From: Styela clava
Lineage: Eukaryota > Chordata > Ascidiacea > Stolidobranchia > Styelidae
Assembly: GCF_964204865.1 (NCBI RefSeq)
Contig: NC_135259.1
Coordinates: 9,496,974-9,560,973, forward strand
DNA: 64,000 nucleotides
Direction: 5' to 3'
Positions 1 through 14,600 of this stretch are shown one piece after another. The position numbers and the translations under genes were made by a program. Within the stretch, counting starts at the first letter, position 1. Each line of letters opens with the position of its first letter. The notes below the pieces were generated by a model. It made no database searches and was not told the origin of the DNA. It saw nothing but the letters and a program-made list of their open reading frames with translations.

Positions 1-1775
1 CTGCGGCCCACAAGAAAAAATTGTGCGGCCCGCGGAGAAGTACCAATTTTGAATGGTGTGGCCGCGAAACGAGATCTTAGTTCAGTTAATCTAGTATGTG
101 CGAGCAATTCCCATCCCTTTGCGTCGCAAAGCCTATACCAGTGCCACTGTTATATCAGCTAAAGTAGCTAACAAAATTCTGTTGTAAAATGCACAATGTT
201 ATAAAAACGTGTTTCTCACTGAATTCGTTTAATGTCAGTGTGATAATAAATTTGAATAGAGGTTTTCTTTAGAAACTTATGCGTTTTGACCATTTCTGCA
301 ACGACCTCTAACAATTCCGTAAGATCAGTAACAAAGTGCGTTCAACTATAGAAACCCATCTTAAAAAAGGGCTGCGGTCCGCGGTTTCCCTTATTTACTT
401 GTATCTGACCTTCCTGTAATAAAAGTTGCACACACTTGCTGTAGCAGATTAAACATTCTTGCACATGTAAGATATTTTAGAGTAAAATATGGTACAATTG
501 ATCGGATAAATATTGTTTGATGTTTACGTGGTTCATTTACATCATCCCTGCGAGACGCCATTTGCTGGGGCCTACTTTTTGATGATTTGTAATCATCCAG
601 ACGATTTTAAAACTCGGGGTATTTTGCTTTGTCCACAATATTTTGTCATCCGCTCTTGAAAAGGTATAACTAACTGTAACCGTTTTCTTTTTCTCTCCAA
701 GTACTCATGAGACGCTATGAGCAAAAAATAACGCGAGAAATAAATCACGGCATATAGGCGTGAGAAAACAATATATACCCCGAGACAAAATATGGTTCAC
801 TCGGAATAACCCATTTGAACTAGTTTTGATCAGCACCTTCATAAAAACTGCCAAAGGAAATGGATTTCACAGAGCAGAGTTCTGAAACTGTATCAAAAAC
901 ATTTTCTTGGGCGTAATGTAGTTTCATGTTTTCTTCGTTTTTATTTGCACTTCATTGGACATACTGATTCCGGAGTTTGAACTTAGTGCTGCTCAGAATT
1001 TGTTTTGAGTATTTTATCGTAGAAAATAGATTCCCTAAAACAACCGAAAAACTGAAATCCACAATAACTTCAACAAATATCAATATTCATATTTATTTTA
1101 TTTATCATCTAAATTACAAATTATTAACACTTTTATGTGATAAACAAAATTCATCTTATTAAATATGATTTTATCGGCATTTGGAACATTTGCACAAAGC
1201 ATTTGTAAACAAGCGAGGGTTAAGAGTTTTTTTACGCAACAAACGTCAAAATAACAAAAAAATCATTTATCAGATAAAATATCATCGCAAACATTTAAAA
1301 AAGGATAAAATGAGGCATCGGAATACATGATTTCTTACTGTCGCTTGCCAAAATTAATTCATCATCTATTTTCATGTAAAAACGGGGAGGGGAGGAGCTA
1401 AAACGGAAAATTTCGTGAATACGTAAACATGAATAAATTAATTATCAATAATCAATTAATTATCAATGTTGTGAATAACGTATGGAATGCATGCGTATAC
1501 AAAATTCTCTTTTCCGGGGTCAGAGAACACGATGAATTTTAATTCTTAAAAATATAAAATGGATTCTTTATGTGAACTCCTGCGTCCCATTCTTTGTTAT
1601 TTCTTGTTTAGTACGTTGGATTCCAGATCTTTCTTTCGTCGTTACTGTAATAGGATAAAATGGGTAATGTAGTTAAACATAGTTTTTGAATTTTAAAAGA
1701 TACAGTGAGCAATATATATATATTTATATAAATGTTGAAATTTTTTGTTGGATACTACTCAGAAAATACATCAGC

Positions 1776-1856
1776 TCAAATTCTGAATGATCTTAAGAAC
1801 AATTCCCTTCATTATAATTGTTCCAATAAGGTTGCTATTTTTATACATTATGTATA
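1776..1856 (+). repeat. 81-bp direct repeat, copy 1
   Basis: Starts tcaaattctgaatgatctt and contains ttccaataaggttgctattt. A near-identical copy lies at 2062-2142, separated by about 205 bp of AT-rich sequence. Confidence 0.8.
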
Positions 1857-2061
1857 TTCAACGGCTCAACAATATAATATGCCCGATTTTTTATTGTTGA
1901 TTTGTGTACGATGTGACACGTTTCATTCATCAGTTATTGGTGTAAATTTTCATTACCAGGCGTATATTTAATTCACTCCTAATTCAAATTAATTCAATTA
2001 ATTTAATAAATCAATAATAAATTAATAGATTTTATTATAATAATAAATTAATTAATTTAAT

Positions 2062-2142
2062 TCAAATTTTAAATGATCTTAAGAACAATTCCCTTTTCCA
2101 TCATTGTTCCAATAAGGTTGCTATTTTGATACATTACGTATA
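2062..2142 (+). repeat. 81-bp direct repeat, copy 2
   Basis: Matches 1776-1856 with a few substitutions (starts tcaaattttaaatgatctt and shares ttccaataaggttgctattt). The intervening sequence is a run of attaatt units. Confidence 0.8.
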
Positions 2143-5100
2143 GATGTGTAACAACAGTGTTCATCAGCATACGGACCAAGATTCACAAATATAGTAACTA
2201 CGTTTATTTTAAGTTAGCCCTCGATTGTAAAATACGTTATTTCAATTATCACCAAACCCCCTGTGTGGTAAAATGCTTCGCTAGCTGATATTATAAATTT
2301 TACATTCGAACGGAAAGAAAAATTTTTGCTCTGAAGTGGACGATAATTTCTACAATTTACTGTCGACCGCGATGCTCCACGCGGCGCTGTAATTTTGCGT
2401 TGAGGATTTTTTAATATCAGATATGAAAAAACTAATAATATTAAGGTTTATCTGTCACAGAGGAGTATGTATGTTTGTGCACGTTCCCATTGTTTGTAAT
2501 AAGTGATATTCACTTTGTTTCTTTGTGTCGTTTACAATTAAATATCCGTACCTCATCATCTGAAACGTGGATGGAGACATGTCGGTATTTAATTAAATCG
2601 AACGATGAAAAGGTAATTCCGTTTTGGCTAAATTTTTATTCATGTTTATGTCATTTAATCTGTACGTCTATGGTCAAGTAAGAACGTTACCCTAGAAATG
2701 GTCAACAAATTTGCAATAAATAATTGTGCGAAACAGTTTTAAGTTGTGCCCTTTCGATGTATCTTATTTTGAATACTGCTTGGAAGTTCCAGTTCTTCTT
2801 TGTTGTATCGAGAAATAATACCGTGAAATGGTGTTTGGGAGCTAATTTTAAATATTGAACCAACCTTTTTATCTAGTAAAACTAATTTTATGAGATATAC
2901 CTATCGTATCAAAAGTCACAAGTTAATTTATTTGACGTCGATTTAATAAATATTGTTTTGGCAAATTGTCGCAAGCACGTGCATGAACTTATTTCCCTTC
3001 TGACGAGTTTTGGTGGGATTAACGCAGTAACAGCGACTGAACAGTATTTGTCAACAGTTTTTAAACAATCAAATCATTCTTTTGTGAGCCACTAATCAGA
3101 ACACAATGATACTTGAACGATTCAGTTTTTACGGTTTTCTATCCGGATTTTCGAATGTAATATACGGCTCCAAGAAATCTTTTGCCTTGTTAAACGGCTC
3201 CAACTATATTATACGAAAATTTACAGCTAATCACAATTCTTTATTTTTTCTATTTGTACAGCCAAAGAATCATGAGCGCAAAGAAGCCTGAGAAAATATA
3301 AGCTGAATATGATTTAAAGTATTCGTCATAAAGTAAAGCGTAAAACAACAATGAGCATTTTTCAGTCAGCAAGCGCGTGAAGGAAGATGAAGCGATACAT
3401 TGAGATTCGGCAAGACATGCTGTAATCAGGTAAAGATATTTATACGAAACGGATTTTTCAGATTTAAAAAGAATACGGTTTTGAATATATCAAGTTCAAC
3501 GGATATCGTTGTGCTGTATCGATCGTACGAGCATGAAAAATTGAGATAATTGATCTTGATAATCTGAAGCACATATTATGCTTGAGGTCACTGTCAGCAG
3601 ATCCTTGATCAATATACACCTCCCACCCATATTCTTCGCTCGTTTGAACTGTTCATAGAAGTTAATGAGTTAGTTTGTAATGAGTTAGTTTGCATGTAAA
3701 ATATCAGACAATTTAGAATCCACGTTAACGTTGGTATTAATACAATTCTATTCAAAGAAGATTATTGACACCTTGTTTAAAAAGAAAACTTCAATTAAGA
3801 TTGTAGTTAAAAAAAACTATCACTTAGAAATTATCTATGAAATCATAAACAAAAATGTCTAGGTGTACAAATGACTATCGATGATTTTAATTTAAAAAAA
3901 TGAATGTTAGGAAGAATCGATTAATTAATGAATTTTTTTAATAATGAATATTTATCTATACAACTAATCTAAAAGAATGGAAATATTATTAGTAATTTTC
4001 TGAATTTTAGAAATTAAATAGTAGATGAAATAATTAGTTTTATTCAAACGGTGAACAAAAATCGGTGACGGGAATGAAAACTCATTAGAACTATATAAAA
4101 TGAATTCTGGAATCCTCAGATCCGTATTGATTTCTCTGTCATTAAATATCACCCATAATTTTAATTTTTAGCATATTCTTTGTCACCCAACATGTGTTCT
4201 TGATTTTAGTAAAAGAAAACATGATTTTAACAAATTTTTTCCGAAGCGCCCATAACAAATTATCGTATCCTGAAAAGATATTCCATTCAAGTATGGTTAT
4301 TGATATTGATTTGAATTATCCCAGTCTACTTTATATATGGCCTATATTTACTTAAAGTTAACACGAACATGGCCTTCCATCATGTCTCGAATGTCTGGTA
4401 TATCCCTTATTTAGGGAATCTACGACCTAATTTAATTTTACACGATTTCAATCGACGTTACCGCAATATCACAGAATATCGATCGCAGCCTAAAGTGCTA
4501 TTTTTAAATTACATTGCGTCAAAAATAATTTAATAACGCTATTTTTGGACAGGGATTTTGAATATAACTTTTCCGCCAATTTTACCATAACAAGTCAAAC
4601 GTCGCGAGGCTCTACGTGACGGCGCCATGCGGTTATTGTTATTCACCTTAAGGCAAGGTTCATGAATCAACGTATATCTTCTAGTTTTAAATATTTTAAA
4701 ACTTGCATTTGAACTTTGTACAAACCCCTATTTATTACAAGTTTTGTAAAGACAATTAAAGGAGCAGTTATGAGCCCAAATGTTGGGTACTTCACTATAT
4801 TTTACCTTTGGCTAGTTTGTCATTGGTTAAATATACTTCGAGATTATCAAGACATATTTATTTAATATCATTCGTTTTCTATCAAATAAAACTTGATGTT
4901 GCTATAGGTTCGAATGGGTATTTAATCTGCTTTTACCTTTGAAAAATTCTCTCAATCTAAATAATGAAACCGTGGCAGAACATAAATATTCTTTTAGTAT
5001 AAGTAATGTTTTTGAATGAGAAAGGTACAAATTGTACTGGATTTTTGCTATATTTATAAATTGAAAAGTTCTATTCCTAAAGTAAGGAGGGATCATGAAC

Positions 5101-5229
5101 AATTTGGTATCCCAATTTTTCAAACTTATTTAAAATTAATTTTCAAAAGCGATACTGAAATTTCCAGTATTGTTTTTGTTTGTGATCTAACATTCGGAAG
5201 ATCAAATCCAGCACTTCGACAGTCTACTC

Positions 5230-5235
5230 TTTATT
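5230..5235 (-). terminator. Poly(A) signal AATAAA of the trefoil/TSR gene
   Basis: AATAAA on the minus strand about 100 nt after the TAA stop. An (AGA)n purine run at 5313-5329 (plus strand) lies in the 3' UTR. This supports the transcript ending here. Confidence 0.7.
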
Positions 5236-5335
5236 GACCCCTAGCGGGTTCGAAAATACGAGATGATCCTTTTTTCGTTGCAACCATGGCGCCTCGTGAT
5301 TGTGACAATATATAAGAAGAAGAAGAAGAAAATTC

Positions 5336-8300
5336 TTACCATGCTGAAACTGGTTTTTCACCCGGCGGGCATGTTCTAGTAATTTCTTCGTATTCCAAGC
5401 CGCACTTATTTCCTCGAAGACGTTTCTGAATCAATCTTTCACCATAAGTATCTCCGTCGGCGGGAATTGTACAACAGGCACTCCAACCGCTCCAACCCCA
5501 CTCGCAACACGGACCTACAAAACAAGGATATTCTTAGTTGTTTCAGGTATATACATACGCAGTTATACAAGTAATATTCATAAAATATACAAGACTAATG
5601 AGCACTTTGAAAACCAATTATACCTGCGTCGCAGAATTCCGTATGGGTTGGTAGACCAAAACATAAACCTTCTCCTGGTTTTCCACCAATACATATTCTG
5701 GATCTCACCTACAAAAATAAATGAGAAATGTTTGAACTTGCTTTCTTTTTTACATACAAAGTTGATATTGGATTGAGTAATGACAAACAAAAAAACGGAA
5801 GTTTCAATGAGTAATTCTGAGCTACGCTTAAATCCGGAGCATTAGCGTAAAAAATATAATATACATTCATCCTACATATAGTCATAAAAAGCTAATAGTC
5901 TCTCTACCTTGCAAATGTGTAAGGCTACACCAACCTCCACTCGGGACTCGAAATACGTAACCGAAATACTTATCTTTGATAATTTATATTTCAATAATAA
6001 TCAGAAAATCATATTAAAAATCTTTGTCAGAATATATTTAAAATTTCTAATCAACATTCCCTTCATGCGAATAGGGCGAAGAATCATTGAATGGAACAAA
6101 AAGGTTAATTTATTCTTCCAAGTTTGTTTTTAAATACATATGATTTAGCATTATTGATGTTAAAATAAATATAGTGTAACTAACCCTTTGTCCTTCACCA
6201 CATGAAGCACTGCACGGTCCATAATTAGACCAACCGAACCAATAGGCACATGGTCTGGTATTGCATTTCACTTTTTCGAGCTCGCTTGGTTTGTTGCACG
6301 AATGGTCTCGCATTCTTGTCCTGGTACCATCACCGCAAGTTGTGGTACATGGAGTCCATTGTGACCATTCGAGATAGTCACCTACAAAGTAATAATAAAA
6401 AATAAATTCATGCATTCTTCTTCAACTTGGCTTGGTTATCGTAAAGAATAGTAACTGCAACTGTCCTCAATAATATAAGCAATTTTCTAAACCTGTAAAT
6501 GCTGGTTCAAACCGGCTGGAACGACGGTTTATAAATTACCAAGCCATTATTAAAATATTGATTGGAATGAAAGTCTGATAGCTCGCAATTGGGTAAGAAT
6601 ATATACTTTAATATACACGGCACTTACCCTCAAATGTGTTACAGGGTTCGGCTACAACTTCGTCGGGTTCACCACAAGTATGTGAGCGAGATCTAACGTG
6701 AGTTCCTCCTCCACATGATGCTGTACAACGTGTCCAATCTGTCCATGGTCCATATGTACCTCTGTGAGTGTTGCAAGGAACCACTTCCACTTCGGGATCA
6801 AGATCACAGTTATGTGTTCGGAATCTAATATGCAAAATATTATGGAATAATAAATCATTGTTTAAAATGTTTTTATCTTGGGGCTAACAACACCATGTAA
6901 AGGACTTCGTAAAATTCGCACCTGGTTTGTTCACCACCTTTACAAGTTGCAGAGCATGGTGTAAAATCGCTCCAATCACTCCATTCGCCATTGCCCAAAT
7001 TGCATTCTCGATTTTCCACACTATCTCCCAAACATCCAGCCATGCCAGCTTGTCCGTATTGACACTCTCGGGTACGAATTTGGATTCCGTTTTTACATGT
7101 TGCAGAACATCTACTCCATTCCGTCCAGCCTGACCACATTTCGCAATCTCTTTCATTGCAGGCCTATATCGAATATAAAAACATAGTGTTTGTTCAAACA
7201 TGGAATAACAACACTTCATGAAGACATACAATCTGGTTTTCTAACATGGATGGTGTTGTGACTGTATTCTGTACTGTTAAGTTTATGTTAAGGTTAAGAT
7301 AATCGAACAACGTGTACATGAATAAATGCATACATATATGTTAATTTTTTTTTCTATATTAAGCGGTAATTCTCACAGAAATAGTTGTAATTGTTCAATT
7401 GTCATAGTCGCTAAAATATTGGTTTCACAGTGTTTCAAACGAATAAATATGATGTTATGTGTGAGATCATACATGCAAAATGGACAATTCTCTTGCAATA
7501 AAGTGCAAAAATATATGAATAATATTTAATGTTCTGTGGACGTACCTGCGGTTCGTATTGATCATCAAGTCCGCAGGTGTGTGATCTTCTTCTAGTTCTA
7601 AGTCCACCACCACATGACTTCGAACAGGTTGTCCATTGATCCCAGACCGTCCAAGCACCACCAAATGTGTTGCAATCTCCTGTGTCGATTTGATCGTCGA
7701 GGCCGCACGAATGGCGTCGGGTCTGTAAGCGTTCATTTAACCAAAATTATAAATAGGAAGGGTACATAAAACTATCGCAGTAGTCACAACTACTTACCCT
7801 GGTATGAGTGCCTCCTCCGCACGTTCTAGTACATTGTGACCATACAGACCATGGTCCGTAGTCTCCTGGGTAAGTGTTGCATACATCCACTTCCGAATCA
7901 TCCGGTTCACCACATGTATGACCCCGTGTTCTTGAACGATAACCCCCACCACAAGTTACGCTACAATCAGTCCATGATTCCCAGTTCGTCCAGTCGCCTG
8001 ATTTGTAAAAATTATTGGTCATGTAGATTAAACAAGTACTGAAATGCGTTATTACCTATTATTGGCTGGTATACTAAAGTAAATCGTAAACGTCGCTATA
8101 TTTCAAATACATTTTGCTTCTAGCAAACGCAACTGGTGGTTTGTGACATCTATTCCACATTCAATTATACTAATAATATTACATTTATATCTAGAGTTGG
8201 TCTGATTGTGATTCACTTCTAACCTTGTTGTGTATTACACACTTGTGTTTCTATTTCGTCGTCAAGTCCGCAAGTATGAGATCTGGTTCTCGTTTGGAAT

Positions 8301-8613
8301 CCTCCTTTGCAGGTAGCCTAATAGAAAACAACCGCATTAGCGATGGGAATTAATTTCAGTATATTTTCAGTTCGTTGGTGGTTTATTTGCATAACTTTGA
8401 TGTGAGTAGTAATGACAACGTATAACAAATGACCAACAGGGAACTCATATGAGATAAAACGTTCTAAATTACACACCGAACATCTTGTCCATCGGGTCCA
8501 TTCTGTCCATTGGCCCATTGATATGGTACAGCTGTCAGTTTCTAATGCTTCTCCGTCACAACCAATCATTCCAACTTTACCGTTTCTACATTGCCGGCTT
8601 CGAATTCTTGTTC
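5336..8613 (-). other. TSP type-1 repeats 19-29 and C-terminus
   Basis: Exons 8477-8613, 8224-8317, 7798-7997, 7546-7722, 6922-7163, 6628-6824, 6185-6381, 5624-5708 and 5336-5514. Repeats here are the most regular (CSVTCGGG, CTRTCGGG, CSKSCGGG, CTASCGGG, then RxRxHTCGxxDD). The last repeat is aberrant: GWSGWSACC with a vicinal Cys pair and a long loop before KCGLEYEE. The chain ends PVSAW-stop, with TAA at 5336-5338. Confidence 0.88.
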
Positions 8614-11600
8614 CTGTAAGCACAACAAGCAAGTTTCTCAAACCGAGATTACATTTGGCATTGCTCGCCGCGACCATATCTATATACATTATAATCCAAT
8701 AGATTGTCATTGATTTCAAAGTTTTCTAAGATTTGTTTGAATTGAATTTTACAAAAATAATGAACAGAGTCAGTCATGTGCAAGATGTCATTTCTCCAAT
8801 CCTCAAAATTTGAAACAGCTTAATGAATGACATTCGTATTACACTTTTATTTGAACTTACAATATAAGCTTTGAAAATTACTTGGAAACTTTGTATAAAA
8901 ATTGTGCAGAAGTTAGAGGTAGTTTTAATGCACACTAACCTCTGAAACATGTAACAGAGCATCTTGCCCAAATTGACCACGGTTCCCATTCAGGACAAGG
9001 CTGAGTGGCGCACGGTGAAACATCTCTGTCAGGGTCGGGCAAACATGAGTGTTCTCTTTGTCTCAAAATAATAGCGCTTCCACAAGTTTTGGGACACGGA
9101 CTCCATGGTGACCAGCTGTCGTATTCACCATCTGGGTAAAAGTAAGAGTTTATGACGAGGTATGAAAAATAGTGCATATGTTTCATAAAATTTAAATTCT
9201 ACGAAGTCAACATTCTGCTATAACTTCCCTTTTAATAATTAATAGTTGTATATAGCCACGATATTTCATTCGTTGAAAAACATTCTACACGAATGAAGAA
9301 GAATACGCACCTCCTGCATTACATTCGCGAATTTGAGTGTCAATTGGACGTCCTTGTGAACAAGTTGTAGCCCGAGTTCTGACCTGCTCTCCAGTAAAGC
9401 AGGTAGTACTGCACGATGACCAGGATGTCCATTCCAACAAAATGCAACATTGTTTAAGTCCACATGGTTCAGCCTACATTTAAAAACAAAAAATAATATT
9501 TATACAAGTTCAAAACAGAAAACACGTTGTTGAATTAGCATTATATATCGAATATTCCAATGAGCATTTTTTGTATTGGCTACAACAATAACTTTTGAAA
9601 TATTTCTGGCTGATAAAAATTTTTCAACAAACAATAAATATAATTTTCTAACTTGGATTGGGATATAAAACATTAACATTTAGTGAAACTGACCTCAACT
9701 TCGTTTTCAGCTCCACAAATTCCTGACCGTCTTCGCGCTCTTGTTCCAGTACCGCATGTAACGGAGCAAGGCCCCCATAGTGACCACGGTCCATGGAAAG
9801 GTGGTTGTCCACAAATACGCGATTCAGTGTCGACAGGTTCGTCACAGTTATGGAATCTGTATCGCATTTGATCTCCTCCAAGACAAGTCTGAGAACATGG
9901 TCCCCAATCAGACCATTCCGAATAAGTTCCCCCACTACCACACACTCGTCTCTCGATTTGTGGGTTTAGGCCACAACTGTGAATCTGTTGTCTAATCTAG
10001 AAAATATGTCATTGCTATTATTACAGTGGGTGACACGAAAAAATAAGCGAATATGCTTCACGTAAGAAAAAAATTGATAACAATGGTTACATTCGTCAAG
10101 TATGATGGAAGCTGCATAGCATTGATGGGACGGTGAAGGTATTCGATAAATTAGTCTATTCACATTTTCAACACAATTTCAATAAACAACGCTCACTATG
10201 TCCACTTGATATTTCAATAATATAAGTTACCTGTTGACCAGTACAAGTGCTGCTACATTCGGTCCAATCAGACCATGAACTGTAACCGCCTGGCCCTCCA
10301 CATTCACCAACTTCAATCTTATCTTGCATTCCACAGGTATGCTTCGCTGTTCGAACTCGTTGACCACCCGGACATGTTCTTGAGCACCTGCTCCATTCTT
10401 CGAAAGGTAAGTAGGTTCCAGAATCTGTGTTGCATTCTCTGTGAGATTGTTCAAAATATCAATTGGTATGATGGCGCACAAAGAAAAGGCGACGTTTTGG
10501 AAAACTAAACCAAACATGTATGACATGATATGAATGATTTTCTCAAAGTAACGTTTGGAATAACCTACTTTATAAGTCACTTATAACATTCAACAAAACG
10601 TTCCACAAACCTGACTTGAATTTCTGGATCTTTGATTTCGCAAATGTGAAGTCGCCTTCTAAACTGGTTCCCGCCGCCGCAAGTGACGGTACATTGACTC
10701 CAGTCATCCCAACCACCGTACCCTGGATCTTCGCCACAGAATCTTGTTTCGACCTTGTCTTGTGCTCCGCAACTGTGCGTTTGACTTCTTGCCTGTGACC
10801 CTCCTGGGCATGTTTTGGAACAGATTGACCAATCACTCCACTGACTGTAAAACCCTGGCCCTTGGTTGCAGATCTGAACAACAAAAACGTAAAGATTACT
10901 ATTTTATATAATAAAATTTAGTTTAAATAAACCGAGTCTTGTCAGTCCTGTTGACCCTTATAGTGGAAGAAGTCGGGTAGAAAAAATAAATGAGAAATTG
11001 GGGACATAATTTACCTCGACATCAATCTCATCATCAATTTCAGGGCAAGTGTTCTTTCTTACTCTTCTTCTTCGTCCAGTCAGACAGGTGACATCACAAG
11101 TACTCCAGTCTGACCACTGTAAGAATACACAGCATGGTCTTTCGTTGCATACTCGAATTTCTCGCTCTGTACCATCAGAATTTCCTGGCAAGGCGATAGC
11201 TGTATGCAAAAACAAATGATTTTATTATTGAAACCGTTTTTTTTTTTTATTGGTTGTACTTATTTTCATATCATCAATAATTAAATGTTTAAGAAAAATT
11301 TAAAAATCACGATTATGCCCTCGGGAGAAATGTATTTGTAAACACAACGTAGGGAATTCTTGTAAAAACACTTGTTTGTCGGGGAATTGCTCGTTGCTTT
11401 CGACGTTGGGCTAATTATGCGCTTAGCATTCAAATAACTTCCTGATTGGTGATCTAAGAATTCTAAGCTTTGATACTAATTGTGAACCATGTTCACATAT
11501 GTCAGATATCACAGACAAATGTATCGTCGGATAACGACGCCTAACTTCTTCTGTAAAAATATAAGTCTCAACAATGGATATTATTATCTAATGCTATATT

Positions 11601-14600
11601 ATTATGATACTTACGACAAGAATGCACTCTGCTTCTGAATTGGGTACCGGTGTCACATTGCTTGGTGCAGTCGCTGTATCCAGACCATCTTCCCCAGCTA
11701 CCAGGAGATCCACAAATTTCAGAGTCTTCCTGCAAGATTAAGCATGTTAGTATCGAATATATGGATAAATTGATATGTTGTTCAAATATAAAGTTGTTAA
11801 ACTAAGCAATCACTAGCTATGTGTACTTACTTGTCTTTCGCTTGTACACACTTGGAACCTGAGACGAGTACGTTGACCGCCGATACAGGACTGACTGCAA
11901 GCTGACCAGAATCCCCAGTTAGTGTATCCACCTGCAAAATAACAAAAATACTCAATAATTCCTTTACTGTGGACGTTAGTTATTGTCATCAATAACACAC
12001 AGCTCCGTTGTTAATGTGAAACAGAACCATGCCCCTGTACCGACTTGTATTGTACGTTAGTGTATTCATGTATTATAGCTGAGAGTTGGGTAAGCTATAG
12101 AGCGCATGCGACCAACCATATTAAAAGAATATGCTACTTTACGTGTCTTTGACACTAATGTCAATAAGCCGAAATCGCTTTGCTCTGAAAACTTTTAAAC
12201 GTCACATTCGCTTGAAAACATCAAGAACTAAAAGATGACTCTAATAGCATAGCAGCTACAGGATGGTGAGTAGTTTAAGATATTATTAATTCGATTAATT
12301 ATTTTTAATTTATTAATTCAAGTATGTTGAACTTGTTGTACAAATTGGTACCCTTCTGTTATTAATACGAGCATGTGCCTTTTTTATTCGCCATTAAAAA
12401 CCCATTCTATCTTCATTTAAAATTATAGATTAAGTGATGTTGGAAATAAAAAAATTCGAGCAGTGACCACAAATGAATGTACTCAATATGTTTAATAGAT
12501 TCCGCACGAAAAACAACAATTGTGCATTAAAGTTCCATTGTTTTGCGAGGAAATGTTGTAGCTTGCATGTCATTCAAACAATTCTTATATGACACGAAGT
12601 GAACCAATGAATCGTTTTGTCATTTTTTATTTTCGTTCTTGTTGTTACCCTATTAAAAAAATCGCGTTTTTTATTCATTACTAGACCAATTGCTTGGAAA
12701 TTTTCAGTGGTTAAGTATTGTTTTTACTTCAAACAATTTTGTGGGTTCTATGTGGTTCGTTTTTTTTGTGTGCGATAACGTCATCGAAATTAAAAAATTG
12801 CGCACCTTGTGTCTGTTTCGCGTTAGTGGTTATGATTAGTCGTTAAGACTGCGCTCTGGTAGACTGCTGTGGCAGATTGAATACCGTTCTACTTCGTTTT
12901 GACCTTTCTGTCTATATATATTAGCATCGCTTTCTTATTTTGCTAGCAGCATAGGCGAGCATGTACATGAAGTTCTGTTATTTTTGACACTAATGCTTTT
13001 TTAAGTTTGATTACGCACAGTGATATCCATTCATCACAATGTGTTTTAGCTGCAGTATGAAAGGTTACCTATTTCTCCGCAATCTTCGATCTGTGTGTCC
13101 TGTTCGTTGGTACATGAATCGTATCTTACTCTAACTCTGCTGCCACCAGGACAAGTAGAAGAACAACTAGACCAGGCCAACCATTCTCCCCATGTACCAG
13201 GAAATCCGCACGTCTCTGATTCAAATTCTTCAGCTTCGCATGTATGAATTCGTGATCTGGCTCTGGTACCACCCGGACAGCTCTTTGAGCATGGAGTCCA
13301 GTTAGACCTGAAAACATTATTCGGTAAAACAAATTGTTTTCAACAACCCAAGTAAGAAATGCTCGGCAATTCAAATTCCAATTTGTAGAATTCAATTGCG
13401 AATAGATTTCTGTTTTGAAATTCAACTTTAAACTCTTAAAATTTCCGAACAAGCGTTTCCAAGATATATACTTGCTATACCTTAATATTGTTATTATTGC
13501 TCACACCGTATAAATATGGATCGTTTGTTGAATTCTTTTAGTTGTTTATAAAAAAGTTTTTTGCCGCAATTAAAGGGACTATTTATTTCAAATTTTCATT
13601 ACGTAAAGATGGTTGACGTCGCTATCGAGTCATTACTTTTATTATTTAAAATTTTCATTTTTTTTCAATTTGTCCCATAGATAGAACACTATATTTTACA
13701 CATAATTTTGCTGTGTATCTTGATTAGAAGAAACTTTTTTTTCCCGTTACGTTGACTGCCTACGAATGACCTCCTCAAGTATGCGCACCAAGATGGCGCA
13801 CAGCCTGAACTCAGGTTGTGTACCAGGTTAGGGTTCAGGTTGTGCGCCATCTTGGTGCGCATACTTCAGGAGTACCCATTTGAATTTTGCTCTCGTTTCA
13901 AAGACGCGCTTACTGTGTAAAGAAAATAACGTACCATTCCAAGTACACGCCTGGCTGACCGCACTGACGTACATCAAACTCGTCATCTAACCCACATGAG
14001 TGACTTCGTCGGCGGGATTGAAATCCACCAGGACAAGTTGTCGAGCAAGATTCCCAGTAAGACCAATCTCCGTAGTTTCCTGGACCTGTTTATGAATGAA
14101 AGAAAATAATATTGGTGAGTCCAGTAAATCTTGTTTTTCAATCTTTTTGGGAATTTGTAACTATGTGAAGGGGTAAGATATTTGATGCTGGCGATGGGAG
14201 TACATCCAACATCTCCATGAATTGTATTTCTTGGTCATCTTTCACTAATAAATTGTTTAATTATATCATTTTTAAGTTATTGCTTATTTATATATATTGC
14301 TTGTAATTTAAAAAAACTCCGTTAAGCGACCGTTCTGCACCGGTTCAGTGACTAATCACCTGTCCCGCAGTCTTATATTGTGATATGGCTTTTTTTAGAT
14401 CAAGATTTTTTCCATTTTTTTTCTCTTCTTGAACGTACCTGCGTCGCATGGTTGTGCTTCTGTTTCGTCTGGTATTTCTGGACACACATCAGCTCGTGTA
14501 CGTCTTTGGACACCCTTGAAGTAAAACGTAAAGCGTTATATATATATGTTTAGGAAATATGGACAGAACAGCATAGAATTTGTCGCAAATGAAAGTAGAA

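Larger units (their letters stand above)
1..5229. other. No supported gene; AT-rich DNA with repeats
   Basis: Open frames here are short, AT-driven and lack splice or motif support. The first 70 bases (gcggcccgcgg, gtggccgcgaaacgag) and 361-391 (ggctgcggtccgcgg) resemble inner ends of hAT transposons but no paired ends were found. A direct repeat is listed separately. Confidence 0.6.

Noticed and set aside
4900-4925. B-box-like ggttcgaatg, considered as a tRNA gene
   Set aside because: No A box, no acceptor-stem pairing and no cloverleaf can be drawn.
6652-7231. Open frames overlapping TSR exons on both strands
   Set aside because: They are shadows; the chosen frames carry the WxxW/CxxTC repeat pattern and close in splice phase.
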